Program-made: the position numbers and the translations under genes
Assembly (NCBI GenBank): GCA_963805405.1
Contig: CAWDUC010000020.1
Span: forward strand, 1,674,001-1,738,000
Length of the DNA stretch: 64,000 nt
Origin: JAEUMG01 sp963805405
GTDB lineage: Bacteria; Pseudomonadota; Alphaproteobacteria; Rhizobiales; Aestuariivirgaceae
Reading direction: 5' to 3'
The notes under the pieces: model-generated
Told to the model about the DNA's origin: nothing
Seen by the model: the letters and a program-made list of their open reading frames with translations, nothing else
The model's database searches: none
Part shown: one piece after another, positions 44,468-52,422 of the stretch
How the letters are laid out: every line of letters begins with the position of its first letter
Numbering within the stretch: the first letter of the stretch is position 1

Positions 44468-45460
44468 ATGCTCGACAAGACTACATCACGCAGAGGTCAC
44501 GCCGACACCACCGAGCGCGGCGCCGGGCGGATCGCGCGCAACCGCATCCGCATTGCGTGGATGTATTATGTCGAAGGATTGACGCAGAGCGAAATCGCCG
44601 ACCGGCTCGGCATTGGCCGCGTGACGGTGGTGCGCAACATCAACGAGGCGATCCGCCAGCGCGAGGTCAAGATCTGGATCGAGGGCGAGATCGCGGAGTG
44701 CCTCGAACTCGAAGCGCAATTGAAATCGGCCTTCAACCTGCGCGATGCGGTTGTCATTCCCGAGCCCTCGGTCGCGTCCAACACCACCAAGGCGATCGGC
44801 GTCGCCGCCGGAATGTATGTGACGGACACGCTGACCGACGACATGACGATCGGTGTCGGCTGGGGCGCTACGCTTTACGAGTCATTGCAGACACTGGCGC
44901 CGCGCCAACTGGAAAACGTGCAGGTCATCTCGCTGCTCGGCGGGATTGTGCAGGCGCGCCGCTACAATCCTTCGGAATTTGCCTGGCAGTTCGCCCGCAT
45001 GGTGGGGGCGGATTGCTATCTGCTCACCGCGCCGGCGGTCGTCGACTCGCCCGAGACCAAGGAAACACTGGTCGAGAAATGCGGGTTGCGCGATGTCTTC
45101 CGGCGTGCCGAGCGTCTCGATGTCGCGGTTTTGAGCGTCGGGACATTGGCGCCCGATTCGACCGCCTTCCGTTTCAATCTGCTCTCGGACGAGGATCGAA
45201 CCGCGCTTATCAGGCTCGGCGCGGTCGGCGATCTCCTGTTCAATTTCTACGATCGCGACGGAAAGCTCGTCGACCATCCGATCAACAGTCGCGTCATCTC
45301 CATCCCGCTGGAGCAGTTGCGCGGCGTGCCGAAGCGGATCATCGCATCGGGGGGCAATGAGAAAGTCGACACGATCCTTGGCGCCATCAAATTGATCGAT
45401 TGCAATGTCCTTATCACCAATGAGGCCACGGCACGCGAATTGCTGATCAGGCGCGGCTAG
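44468..45460 (+). CDS. SorC/DeoR-family sugar-binding transcriptional regulator
   Basis: A 330-residue regulator: N-terminal HTH with RIAWMYYVEGLTQSEIADRL followed by GIGRVTVVRNINEA, then the SorC sugar-phosphate-binding domain (VGVGWGATLYESLQTL, VQVISLLGGIVQARRYNP, DLLFNFYDRDGKLVDHP and the C-terminal RIIASGGNEKVDTILGAI). Effector is normally a phosphorylated sugar or polyol. It is divergent from the ABC operon and starts a plus-strand unit with the unknown gene and the dehydratase. Confidence 0.93.
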   Translation: MLDKTTSRRGHADTTERGAGRIARNRIRIAWMYYVEGLTQSEIADRLGIGRVTVVRNINEAIRQREVKIWIEGEIAECLELEAQLKSAFNLRDAVVIPEPSVASNTTKAIGVAAGMYVTDTLTDDMTIGVGWGATLYESLQTLAPRQLENVQVISLLGGIVQARRYNPSEFAWQFARMVGADCYLLTAPAVVDSPETKETLVEKCGLRDVFRRAERLDVAVLSVGTLAPDSTAFRFNLLSDEDRTALIRLGAVGDLLFNFYDRDGKLVDHPINSRVISIPLEQLRGVPKRIIASGGNEKVDTILGAIKLIDCNVLITNEATARELLIRRG

Positions 45461-45474
45461 GAGACCGGGACGGA

Positions 45475-46116
45475 ATGCTAACGCCGCTCAAAACCGAGGT
45501 TCTGCAGGTCGAGGACCTGAGCCACGAGGCGCGCCGATTCCGCACCATTGTCTGGTCATTCCAGCGCAATCTCGAATTATTGTTCAAGGATACCGGACTC
45601 TCGGCCAATGTTGATCCCACCGCGCTCGCAGCCGCGTTTTCGAACTGGCGGCAGGCTTTCGACAAATCCAAATATCTCGCCGATGTGGACCGGCATGACT
45701 TCGTGATCTTTGCTGCGGGATTGATGCTGCGCGAATTGATCGCCGCGAAGCCCTTGAAAGCGGAAGCCGAAGGCTTGCCAAGCCTGCCCGGCCATATCGA
45801 CCATCGGCTGGCGCGCTGGCCGGAAGGCTACGCCTATACCAGCTTCTGCCTTTCGGTCGCAGCGGCGATCCTCAAGGAGTTGGGCGACAAGGAGCCGGAA
45901 GCCTCGCGCATCGCCGATGACCCCAAATTCTGGGATTCGTTTCGCGAGAACGCGTTGGAAGATCCCAATGCGGCGATCGGCTTCTTCGATCTCGTCTGCG
46001 GCCAGGAGCCGAACTGGATGGCACCCGCCGTACCCTGGCTGCGCAAGGCGCTTGGGCATAAGGACGGGGAGAGGATTACCGCTTCCAGTTCGCGGGCACC
46101 GATCTCCACGCCCTAA
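45475..46116 (+). CDS. Hypothetical protein between SorC and the diol dehydratase
   Basis: A 213-residue soluble, mostly helical protein without signal peptide, starting 14 bp after SorC. Distinct stretches are ARRFRTIVWSFQRNLELLF, LADVDRHDFVIFAAGLMLREL and HIDHRLARWPEGYAYTSFCL; the tail after KEDGERIT-like residues is low-complexity. I do not recognise a family. Location suggests a partner of the dehydratase (chaperone, reactivation or assembly role) or of the transporter; this is speculation. Confidence 0.65.
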   Translation: MLTPLKTEVLQVEDLSHEARRFRTIVWSFQRNLELLFKDTGLSANVDPTALAAAFSNWRQAFDKSKYLADVDRHDFVIFAAGLMLRELIAAKPLKAEAEGLPSLPGHIDHRLARWPEGYAYTSFCLSVAAAILKELGDKEPEASRIADDPKFWDSFRENALEDPNAAIGFFDLVCGQEPNWMAPAVPWLRKALGHKDGERITASSSRAPISTP

Positions 46117-46117
46117 G

Positions 46118-46213
46118 CCGTCATTGCCGGGCTTGTCCCGGCAATCTACTGTGCCGAAACTCCAATGAAGGAGTGACCGCACAATGGATCCCCCGGAACA
46201 AGTCCGGGGGGAT
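46118..46213. repeat. Palindromic repeat (CCCGGCAAT/ATTGCCGGG type)
   Basis: ATTGCCGGGCTTGTCCCGGC ending AAT forms a hairpin at 46123-46145, and ATCCCCCGGA with its near-complement TCCGGGGGGAT forms a second at 46188-46213. Organisation matches the other dispersed repeats of this window. The last copy ends 9 bp before the dehydratase start, so it sits in that gene's leader. Confidence 0.65.
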
Positions 46214-46221
46214 GACAAAGT

Positions 46222-48477
46222 ATGACGCAGCAAACGCCTACGAACCTTCCCCGATCCCGCCGTTTCGAGCGCCGCGCCGAGCGGCCGGTCAACAAGGACA
46301 GCTTCGTCCAGGAGGACGCCGGTCTCGGCCTCGTCGTCATGGACTCGCCCTATGATCCGAAGCCGTCGATCCGTATCGTGCGCGGCAAGATCGTCGAGCT
46401 CGACGGGCGTGGCGAAGACCAGTTCGACCTCATCGACAAATATATCGCGCGCTACGCCATCGATGCGGCGCAGGCCGAAGCCGCGATGGCGATGGACTCG
46501 CTTGCGATCGCGCGCATGCTGGTCGATATCAACATCCCGCGCGACAGGCTCGTCGCTCTCGTGTCGGGCTGCACGCCGGCCAAGCTCTGCGAGATCGTCA
46601 GCCATCTGAACGTCGTCGAGATGATGATGGCGCTTCAGAAGATGCGGGCGCGACGGCGGCCCGGCAACCAGGCGCATGTCACCAATTGGCGCGAGAACCC
46701 GGCGCTCATGGCGGCCGATGCCGCGGAGGCGGCCTTGCGCGGCTTTGATGAGTTGGAGACGACCTGCCGCGTCGCGCGCATGGCGCCGATCAATTCGCTC
46801 GCCATTCTCATCGGCTCGCAGACGCCGCGCGGCGGCGTCCTCACCCAATGCGCGGTCGAGGAAGGCCTGAATCTACGCCTCGGGCTCAAAGGGCTCACAT
46901 CCTATGCCGAGACATTGTCCGTCTATGGAACGGACGAGGCGTTGCGCGACGGCGACGACACGCCATGGTCGAAGGGGTTCCTTGCATCCGCCTATGCCTC
47001 GCGCGGCATCAAGATCCGCTTCACCTCCGGCACCGGCTCGGAAACATTGATGGGCCATGAGGCCGGGCAATCCATGCTCTATCTCGAGACGCGCTGCCTC
47101 CTGCTGGTGAAGGGCGCCGGCGCTCAAGGCGTACAGAACGGATCGATCAGTTGCATCGCGCTTCCCTCTGCACTTCCTGGCGGGGTGCGCGCCGTGATGG
47201 CCGAGAACCTCATCGCAGCCGCACTCGGCCTCGAAGTCGCGACCGGCAATGATGCGATGTCGTCGCATTCCGACATGCGCAAGACCGCCAAGCTGATGTT
47301 GCAGTTCCTGCCGGGCAGCGATTTCATCACCTCCGGCTATAGTTCGATGCCGCGCGAGGACAACATGTTCGGTGGCGGCAATTTTGATGCCGACGACATG
47401 GATGACTGGCTCGTCATCCAGCGCGACATGAAGGTCGATGCCGGAATGGTGCCCGTGACGGAAGCACAAGTACTGGAAACGAGAAGGCGCGCGGCGAAGG
47501 CCATCCAGGCGGTGTTCGATGATCTCGGTTTTCCGGAGGTCAGCGACCGCGAAGTCGAGGCGGCGGCTACGGCATATGCGTCGGGCGACATGCCGGAGCG
47601 CGATCTCGTTGCCGATCTTGCGGCGGCGGATGACTTGCTGAACGGGCCGTTGAGTGCGGTCGATGCCATCAAGGCGCTCGATCGGCGGGGCTTCACCGAT
47701 ATCGCCGAAAATATTCTCGGCATGCAACGGGCGCGGGTGATGGGTGACTATCTCCAGCCCGCCGCCATTCTCGACACGAACTTCAAAGTCGAGAGCGCCT
47801 TCAGCGACCCCAATGATTATCGCGGACCCGGAAGCGGCTTTCGCCTCGATGGCGAGGAGTGGCGGCAGATTGCCGATATTCCGCAAGCCAAACATCCTCG
47901 CGAAATGGTGCCACTGACGAATGGCGCGCCGGGCGTCGGCCTGAAGGAACGCGGACCGGCGCGGGAGAGCAACCAGGCGGAAGTCGTCATCGCGCTCGGC
48001 CCCGCCTTCGCCACGACCCTCGACAAGACATTATGCGGACTTTCGCATGGCGAGACATTGAAGGCCTTATGCGAAGGCATCGCTTCGCAAGGCATTGCAG
48101 CGCGGGTCGTCAAGTATCATCACACGGCGGATTGCGGCATGCTCGGCTACGAGGGTGCCAAGCTCAGCGGCTCAGGCATCGCGATCGGGCTGCAGTCGAA
48201 GGGCACCGCTGTCATCCAGCGAAAGGGGCTGGCTCCGCTCAACAATCTCGAACTCTTTCCCTCAGCGCCACTCCTTTCGCGCGAGGCCTATTTCCAGATC
48301 GGTGCCAATGCAGCGTGCCATGCGAAGCGCGAGCCGCCGGCGCCGGTTCCGGTGAAGGTCGACAACATGGCGCGGCTTCGCCTCATTGTTCACGCGACAT
48401 TGATGCACAAGCGCGAGATCGCGGCGATCGATGCAGGTCGCGGGCCTGTCGAAGTCGAGGCCTGCTTCGATGCGTGA
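46222..48477 (+). CDS. pduCD: Coenzyme B12-dependent diol/glycerol dehydratase, fused large and medium subunits
   Basis: A 751-residue fusion. Residues ~1-555 are the PduC-type catalytic subunit (IVRGKIVELDGRGEDQFDLI, LIGSQTPRGGVLTQCAVEEG, GLKGLTSYAETLSVYGTDEA, FTSGTGSETLMGHEAGQSML, HSDMRKTAKLMLQFLPGSDF, SGYSSMPREDNMF); residues ~570-751 are the PduD-type medium subunit (AEVVIALGPAFATTLDKTLC, ARVVKYHHTADCGMLGYEGA, LSGSGIAIGLQSKG, LPPLSNLELFP-like). Catalytic Gln/Glu and Ser in SGYS are kept. The reaction is B12-dependent dehydration of 1,2-diols or glycerol to aldehydes. No N-terminal microcompartment-targeting peptide is evident. The stop overlaps the pduE start by 8 bp. Neither reactivase (PduGH-type) nor shell genes are in the window. 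Confidence 0.95.
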   Translation: MTQQTPTNLPRSRRFERRAERPVNKDSFVQEDAGLGLVVMDSPYDPKPSIRIVRGKIVELDGRGEDQFDLIDKYIARYAIDAAQAEAAMAMDSLAIARMLVDINIPRDRLVALVSGCTPAKLCEIVSHLNVVEMMMALQKMRARRRPGNQAHVTNWRENPALMAADAAEAALRGFDELETTCRVARMAPINSLAILIGSQTPRGGVLTQCAVEEGLNLRLGLKGLTSYAETLSVYGTDEALRDGDDTPWSKGFLASAYASRGIKIRFTSGTGSETLMGHEAGQSMLYLETRCLLLVKGAGAQGVQNGSISCIALPSALPGGVRAVMAENLIAAALGLEVATGNDAMSSHSDMRKTAKLMLQFLPGSDFITSGYSSMPREDNMFGGGNFDADDMDDWLVIQRDMKVDAGMVPVTEAQVLETRRRAAKAIQAVFDDLGFPEVSDREVEAAATAYASGDMPERDLVADLAAADDLLNGPLSAVDAIKALDRRGFTDIAENILGMQRARVMGDYLQPAAILDTNFKVESAFSDPNDYRGPGSGFRLDGEEWRQIADIPQAKHPREMVPLTNGAPGVGLKERGPARESNQAEVVIALGPAFATTLDKTLCGLSHGETLKALCEGIASQGIAARVVKYHHTADCGMLGYEGAKLSGSGIAIGLQSKGTAVIQRKGLAPLNNLELFPSAPLLSREAYFQIGANAACHAKREPPAPVPVKVDNMARLRLIVHATLMHKREIAAIDAGRGPVEVEACFDA

Positions 48478-48851
48478 GAACGATCCACGCAAGACCGAGT
48501 CGGCAGTCAGCCTCGAAGACATCACACTAGAGGCGCTTCGGGACGGCGAAGGTGACAGCAAGCGATCTCACCATCCGCCGCAATACGCTGCTCGATCAAG
48601 CCGCACTTGCCGAGAGAAAAGGGTACCCACAGCTTGCGCGCAATTTCCGGCGCGCGGCGGAACTCACAGCCATTCCCAATGACGTGCTGATCGAAACCTA
48701 TGAGAAGCTCAGGCCCTATCGCGCGACCTATTATCAGCTTCTCGCGCTGAGCCAGGAGATCGCTGCGCGCTATGACGCGCCCGAGACTGGCGAATATATC
48801 CGCCAAGCCGCGGAGGCCTATAAAGCGAAAGAACTCGTCAAGGCAGAGTGA
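48470..48851 (+). CDS. pduE: Diol/glycerol dehydratase small subunit, one frameshift
   Basis: About 126 residues from ATG 48470 (MRENDPRKTESAVSLEDITL). One extra G near 48550 shifts the frame at ALRDGE; removing it joins to VTASDLTIRRNTLLDQAALA, then NFRRAAELTAIPNDVLIETY and LRPYRAT, all typical of PduE/DhaE small subunits. The protein is shorter at its N-terminus than enteric PduE (no long targeting extension), in line with the absence of a microcompartment. Confidence 0.88.
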
Positions 48852-48912
48852 GGAACCAAGGCCCACCGGTCGCGTTTGCGGATTCGCCGTAAACAGTACA
48901 GGCGAGGCCGTC

Positions 48913-49065
48913 ATGAAGCCCACGGATTATGCGGAAGTTGCGGCTGCGTTGGGAATAAGCACAATCGAAGCGGCTGAACTCGAGGCCGAGTGGCGCCATT
49001 GGCGTGATTTACAGTCTGACTCGCGCAAATCCGAGGGGTTCTGGCCGGCGCGCGCAAAAATCTAG
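48913..49065 (+). CDS. Small hypothetical protein (50 residues)
   Basis: MKPTDYAEVAAALGISTIEA leads into AELEAEWRHWRDLQSDSRKS. Acidic, helical, with AALGIS-AAELE resembling an HTH-like pair of helices. It follows pduE by 61 bp in the same direction and ends just before a terminator used by the opposite strand. Only modest support. Confidence 0.35.
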   Translation: MKPTDYAEVAAALGISTIEAAELEAEWRHWRDLQSDSRKSEGFWPARAKI

Positions 49066-49074
49066 CTAAAAAGG

Positions 49075-49100
49075 AAGGGCCGCACTTGCGTGCGGCCCTT
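49075..49100 (-). terminator. Rho-independent terminator of the 113-residue gene
   Basis: AAGGGCCGCAC pairs perfectly with GTGCGGCCCTT around a TTGC loop; on the minus strand it is followed by CCTTTTTAGC. It lies 22 bp past the stop at 49122. Confidence 0.85.
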
Positions 49101-49121
49101 GCGGACAGGAGTGCGGCAGCA

Positions 49122-49463
49122 CTATCCGCGCCTGTCACCCTGCCCTTCCTGACCTTTCCGTGTATCCGCCGTCTGAACATGCGACTCGTCATCGCCAGCG
49201 TACGATTGCGGGGTGTCGCCCTTGCGGCTTTCGACGATCCGATCCGGCAATTTGTCGATTGCTTCGCGCGAGCCCTTGTCTTGGTGAGTGACACCTTCCT
49301 GCAAAACCTTGGTCGCAGCGCGATCCTTGTCTTTCGAAGATGTCGGGATCGGCTTGGTGCTTTCATCCGCGGTCAAGCCGACATCATCCGGCTTCACGCC
49401 GTCGTGGCGACTTGCCTTTGCGAAGGTAGCCAAGGCTTCAGGACGCTCCGCTGACTTGTCCAT
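49122..49463 (-). CDS. Hypothetical small hydrophilic protein (113 residues)
   Basis: Highly charged and probably disordered (MDKSAERPEALATFAKASRH, KDKDRAATKVLQEG, DKLPDRIVESRKGD, KGQEGQGDRRG), with no cysteine or tryptophan. Its own terminator shows it is a monocistronic gene. Resembles stress-associated hydrophilic proteins of Hyphomicrobiales in composition only; no family recognised. Confidence 0.6.
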   Translation of the reverse strand: MDKSAERPEALATFAKASRHDGVKPDDVGLTADESTKPIPTSSKDKDRAATKVLQEGVTHQDKGSREAIDKLPDRIVESRKGDTPQSYAGDDESHVQTADTRKGQEGQGDRRG

Positions 49464-49526
49464 AGGTCTCTCCCATTATGTGGTGTTGGGAGAAACTCGC
49501 AAAACACCTGAAGGTTCCGCTGCGCC

Positions 49527-51812
49527 CTATCCTCCAGCGCGGGCGCAGACTTCGGCCACTGCGATCGCCGAAACATTGACGACGCCGCGCGAGGTGACCG
49601 AGCCGGTGAGAATATGGACTGGCTTGGCGGCGCCGAGCAGAATGGGGCCAACCGGCAAGGCATCTCCGAAGACCTTTACCGTCTGATAGGCGACGTTGGC
49701 GGCACTCAGATCGGACATGATCAGGAGATTGGCGACACCCTTCAAGCGCGAGTTCGGCAGTTTGCGGTCGCGCACGCCTTGGATCAATGCGGTATCGGCC
49801 TGCATCTCGCCGTCGATCTCAAGCTCCGGTGCGCGCTGAAGCACGATCGACAGCGCTTTCCGCATCTTGAGCGAGGACGGCGTGTCGAAATCGCCGAAAT
49901 CCGAATGGCTGACGAGTGCGATCTTAGGCTCCATGCCGAAACGGCGTACGTGATAGGCGCAAAGCAATACCATCTCCGCAATAGCCTCGGCGGAAGGATC
50001 GGGCTGGACATGCGTGTCGGCGAGGAAGAAGGCACCTTTGGAAGTGATCATCAAGCTCATCGCCGCAAATTCATGCGCGCCGGGAGCAAGACCGATGATA
50101 TCGCGGATGTGGCGCAGCTTGGCGCGATAGCGGCCTTCAAGGCCGCAGATCATCGCATCCGCTTCGCCACGAGCGACGGCCAGCGCGGCAATCACCGTAT
50201 TCGACGTGCGGACCAGGGTTCGCGCCGCATCCGGCGTCACGCCGCGGCGGCCGGCAATTTCAACATAGGTCGCGACATAGTCGCGGTAGCGCGGATCGTC
50301 CTCCGGATTGATGAGTTCAAAATCAACGCCGGGCTTTACCGTCAGCCCAAAGCGCTCGATGCGCGAATCGATGACAGCGGGGCGACCGATGAGGATCGGG
50401 ATCGCGATCTTTTCCTCGCGCATGACCTGCGCGGCGCGCAAAACGCGCTCATCCTCGCCATCGGCATAGATGATGCGCTTGGGAGATTGCTTCGCGGCGG
50501 CAAAAATGCGCCGCATGATGAAGCCTGAACGGAAGACGAAACGCTCGAGGCTTTCCTCATAGATCTTGAGATCGGCAATGGGCCGCGTTGCGACGCCCGT
50601 ATCCATCGCGGCCCTGGCGATGGCCGGGGCGACACGAAGTATCAAGCGCGGATCGAATGGCGACGGGATCAACGACTCACGCCCGAAGAGACGCACCTCG
50701 CCGCCATAGGCGCGGGCCGCCACATCGGACGGCGCTTCACGAGCAAGTTCGGCTATGGCCGAAACGGCGGCAAGCTTCATCGGCTCGTTGATGGCGGTGG
50801 CGCCGACATCGAGCGCGCCACGAAACACGTAAGGAAAGCAGAGGACGTTGTTCACTTGGTTCGGATAGTCCGAGCGACCGGTGCAGATCATCGCGTCGGG
50901 CTTCGCCGCAAGCGCTGCTTCCGGCATGATTTCGGGCGTCGGATTGGCAAGGGCGAGGATCAATGGATCCTTCGCCATCGAGGCGGCCATTTCGGGCTTC
51001 AGCACGCCGCCGGCCGAAAGACCGAGGAAAATATCGGCGCCAGCGATAACATCCGCGAGCTTGCGCTTGTCGGTCTTCTGCGCGAAGCGTGCCTTCCACT
51101 GATCCATGAGCGCGGTGCGGCCTTCATAGACGACACCCTCGATATCGCTCACCCAGATATTCTCGCGCTTCGCCCCGAGCAGCAACAATAGATCGAGGCA
51201 AGCCAGCGCGGCAGCGCCGGCACCCGATGCGACGATCTTCACGTCGGCAAGATTCTTTCCGGCGATCGCCAGGGCATTGCTGACGGCGGCGCCGACAATG
51301 ATCGCGGTGCCGTGCTGGTCATCATGGAAGACCGGGATGCGCATGCGCTCGCGCAGGCGTCTTTCGAGTTCGAAACATTCCGGCGCCTTGATGTCTTCGA
51401 GATTGATGCCGCCGAAGGTCGGCTCGAGCGCTGCGATGATGTCGACCAGCTTGTCGACATTCTTCTCGGCCAGTTCGATGTCGAAGACGTCGATGCCGGC
51501 AAATTTCTTGAAAAGGACGGCCTTGCCTTCCATGACGGGCTTGGCGGCGAGTGGGCCGATATCGCCAAGGCCGAGCACCGCAGTCCCATTGGAGACGACG
51601 CCGACAAGATTGGCACGCGCGGTATAGAGCGCGGCGGTGGCCGGTTCGTCGCGGATTGCTTCCGAGACGGCGGCGACGCCAGGCGAGTAGGCAAGCGCCA
51701 GATCACGCTGGTTGGCGAGCGGTTTGGTGGGCTGGATTTCGAGCTTTCCGGGCCTCGGCTCGCGATGATAGACGAGTGCGCCCGTCTTGAGATCATTTGA
51801 GATGGTGGACAT
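49527..51812 (-). CDS. maeB: NADP-dependent malic enzyme, MaeB type with phosphotransacetylase domain
   Basis: An intact 761-residue two-domain enzyme. Residues ~1-430: malic enzyme (LALAYSPGVAAVSEAI, VSNGTAVLGLGDIGPLAAKP, FHDDQHGTAI with metal-binding Asp, NAD(P) motif VASGAGAAAL, NPTPEIMPEAAL). Residues ~440-761: PTA-like domain (IIYADGEDERVLRAAQVM, RGEADAMICGLEGRYRAKLR, ADTHVQPDPSAEAIAEM, NLLIMSDLSAANVAYQ). The reaction is malate to pyruvate, CO2 and NADPH; the PTA domain is regulatory in characterised homologues. No frame break over 2.3 kb. Confidence 0.97.
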   Translation of the reverse strand: MSTISNDLKTGALVYHREPRPGKLEIQPTKPLANQRDLALAYSPGVAAVSEAIRDEPATAALYTARANLVGVVSNGTAVLGLGDIGPLAAKPVMEGKAVLFKKFAGIDVFDIELAEKNVDKLVDIIAALEPTFGGINLEDIKAPECFELERRLRERMRIPVFHDDQHGTAIIVGAAVSNALAIAGKNLADVKIVASGAGAAALACLDLLLLLGAKRENIWVSDIEGVVYEGRTALMDQWKARFAQKTDKRKLADVIAGADIFLGLSAGGVLKPEMAASMAKDPLILALANPTPEIMPEAALAAKPDAMICTGRSDYPNQVNNVLCFPYVFRGALDVGATAINEPMKLAAVSAIAELAREAPSDVAARAYGGEVRLFGRESLIPSPFDPRLILRVAPAIARAAMDTGVATRPIADLKIYEESLERFVFRSGFIMRRIFAAAKQSPKRIIYADGEDERVLRAAQVMREEKIAIPILIGRPAVIDSRIERFGLTVKPGVDFELINPEDDPRYRDYVATYVEIAGRRGVTPDAARTLVRTSNTVIAALAVARGEADAMICGLEGRYRAKLRHIRDIIGLAPGAHEFAAMSLMITSKGAFFLADTHVQPDPSAEAIAEMVLLCAYHVRRFGMEPKIALVSHSDFGDFDTPSSLKMRKALSIVLQRAPELEIDGEMQADTALIQGVRDRKLPNSRLKGVANLLIMSDLSAANVAYQTVKVFGDALPVGPILLGAAKPVHILTGSVTSRGVVNVSAIAVAEVCARAGG

Positions 51813-51883
51813 GTCTGATTCTTCCGGTATCGGTCGGGCGGCAAACTAGACGATGAAGGTTACCGGCGAAAGAACCGCGGTGT

Positions 51884-52360
51884 TTACCATTTCGGCTTAC
51901 GGCCGCGCCGGCCCGGCGTGAAACTCCGGCCAGTCTGACTTTCGATCTCGGCGATGAAGTCCCGATCGCCGAACGGCCGCCCTCGACTTGCCGCAGCACG
52001 CAAGGCCGGGCGGGTACCTTCGATATTGACGGCGAGCGCGGGTGCCATCGGACAAGATTGGAAGCGGCCGACCCAAAGCGCGTTCTCGCCGAGATCGCGA
52101 TGGCGGGCGTAGAGCCGATGGGTTGCACCGATTGCGCGGGCGAGACCTTCGCGGGTCCTAGGTGTCAGAAGCAATTCGACGCGATCGGGCTCGAGCATTG
52201 CGGCGCCGACCGCGACGGAGTGGCGGGCCGCTTTCTCCGCCAGCAATTTGCGGTAAAGGGCATCGTCATGGTCATCGCGGAATAGCGGTACGCCCAAGCG
52301 AGAACGATGGACGACGAAGTGGGTGCATCCCGGAATTATGATGCGGGCCTGTCTCGCCAT
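51884..52360 (-). CDS. RAYT/IS200-like (Y1_Tnp) protein with lost HUH histidines
   Basis: A 158-residue protein with the layout of REP-associated tyrosine transposases: N-terminal RIIIPGCTHFVVHRSR, helix with YRKLLAEKAARHSVAVGAAM, a later LGENALWVGRFQSC and C-terminal TGRSFTPGRRGRKPK. The metal-binding NHVHLL motif is replaced by DRVELL at about residues 59-64, so both catalytic His are lost. No REP array flanks it. I read a domesticated or dead relative. Confidence 0.75.
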   Translation of the reverse strand: MARQARIIIPGCTHFVVHRSRLGVPLFRDDHDDALYRKLLAEKAARHSVAVGAAMLEPDRVELLLTPRTREGLARAIGATHRLYARHRDLGENALWVGRFQSCPMAPALAVNIEGTRPALRAAASRGRPFGDRDFIAEIESQTGRSFTPGRRGRKPKW

Positions 52361-52422
52361 GCTAAATCTCGGTATCGACCATCAGTCCAGACTACCAGAT
52401 TTTTCCGGCGCAGGACCTTTGC

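Noticed and set aside
46118..46221. Cobalamin riboswitch upstream of the diol dehydratase
   Set aside because: I looked for a B12-box-like segment in the leader; only a palindromic repeat is present.
45577..46848. 423-codon minus-strand open frame across the SorC-dehydratase gap
   Set aside because: Runs through a repeat and antisense to two plus-strand genes; no recognisable protein features.
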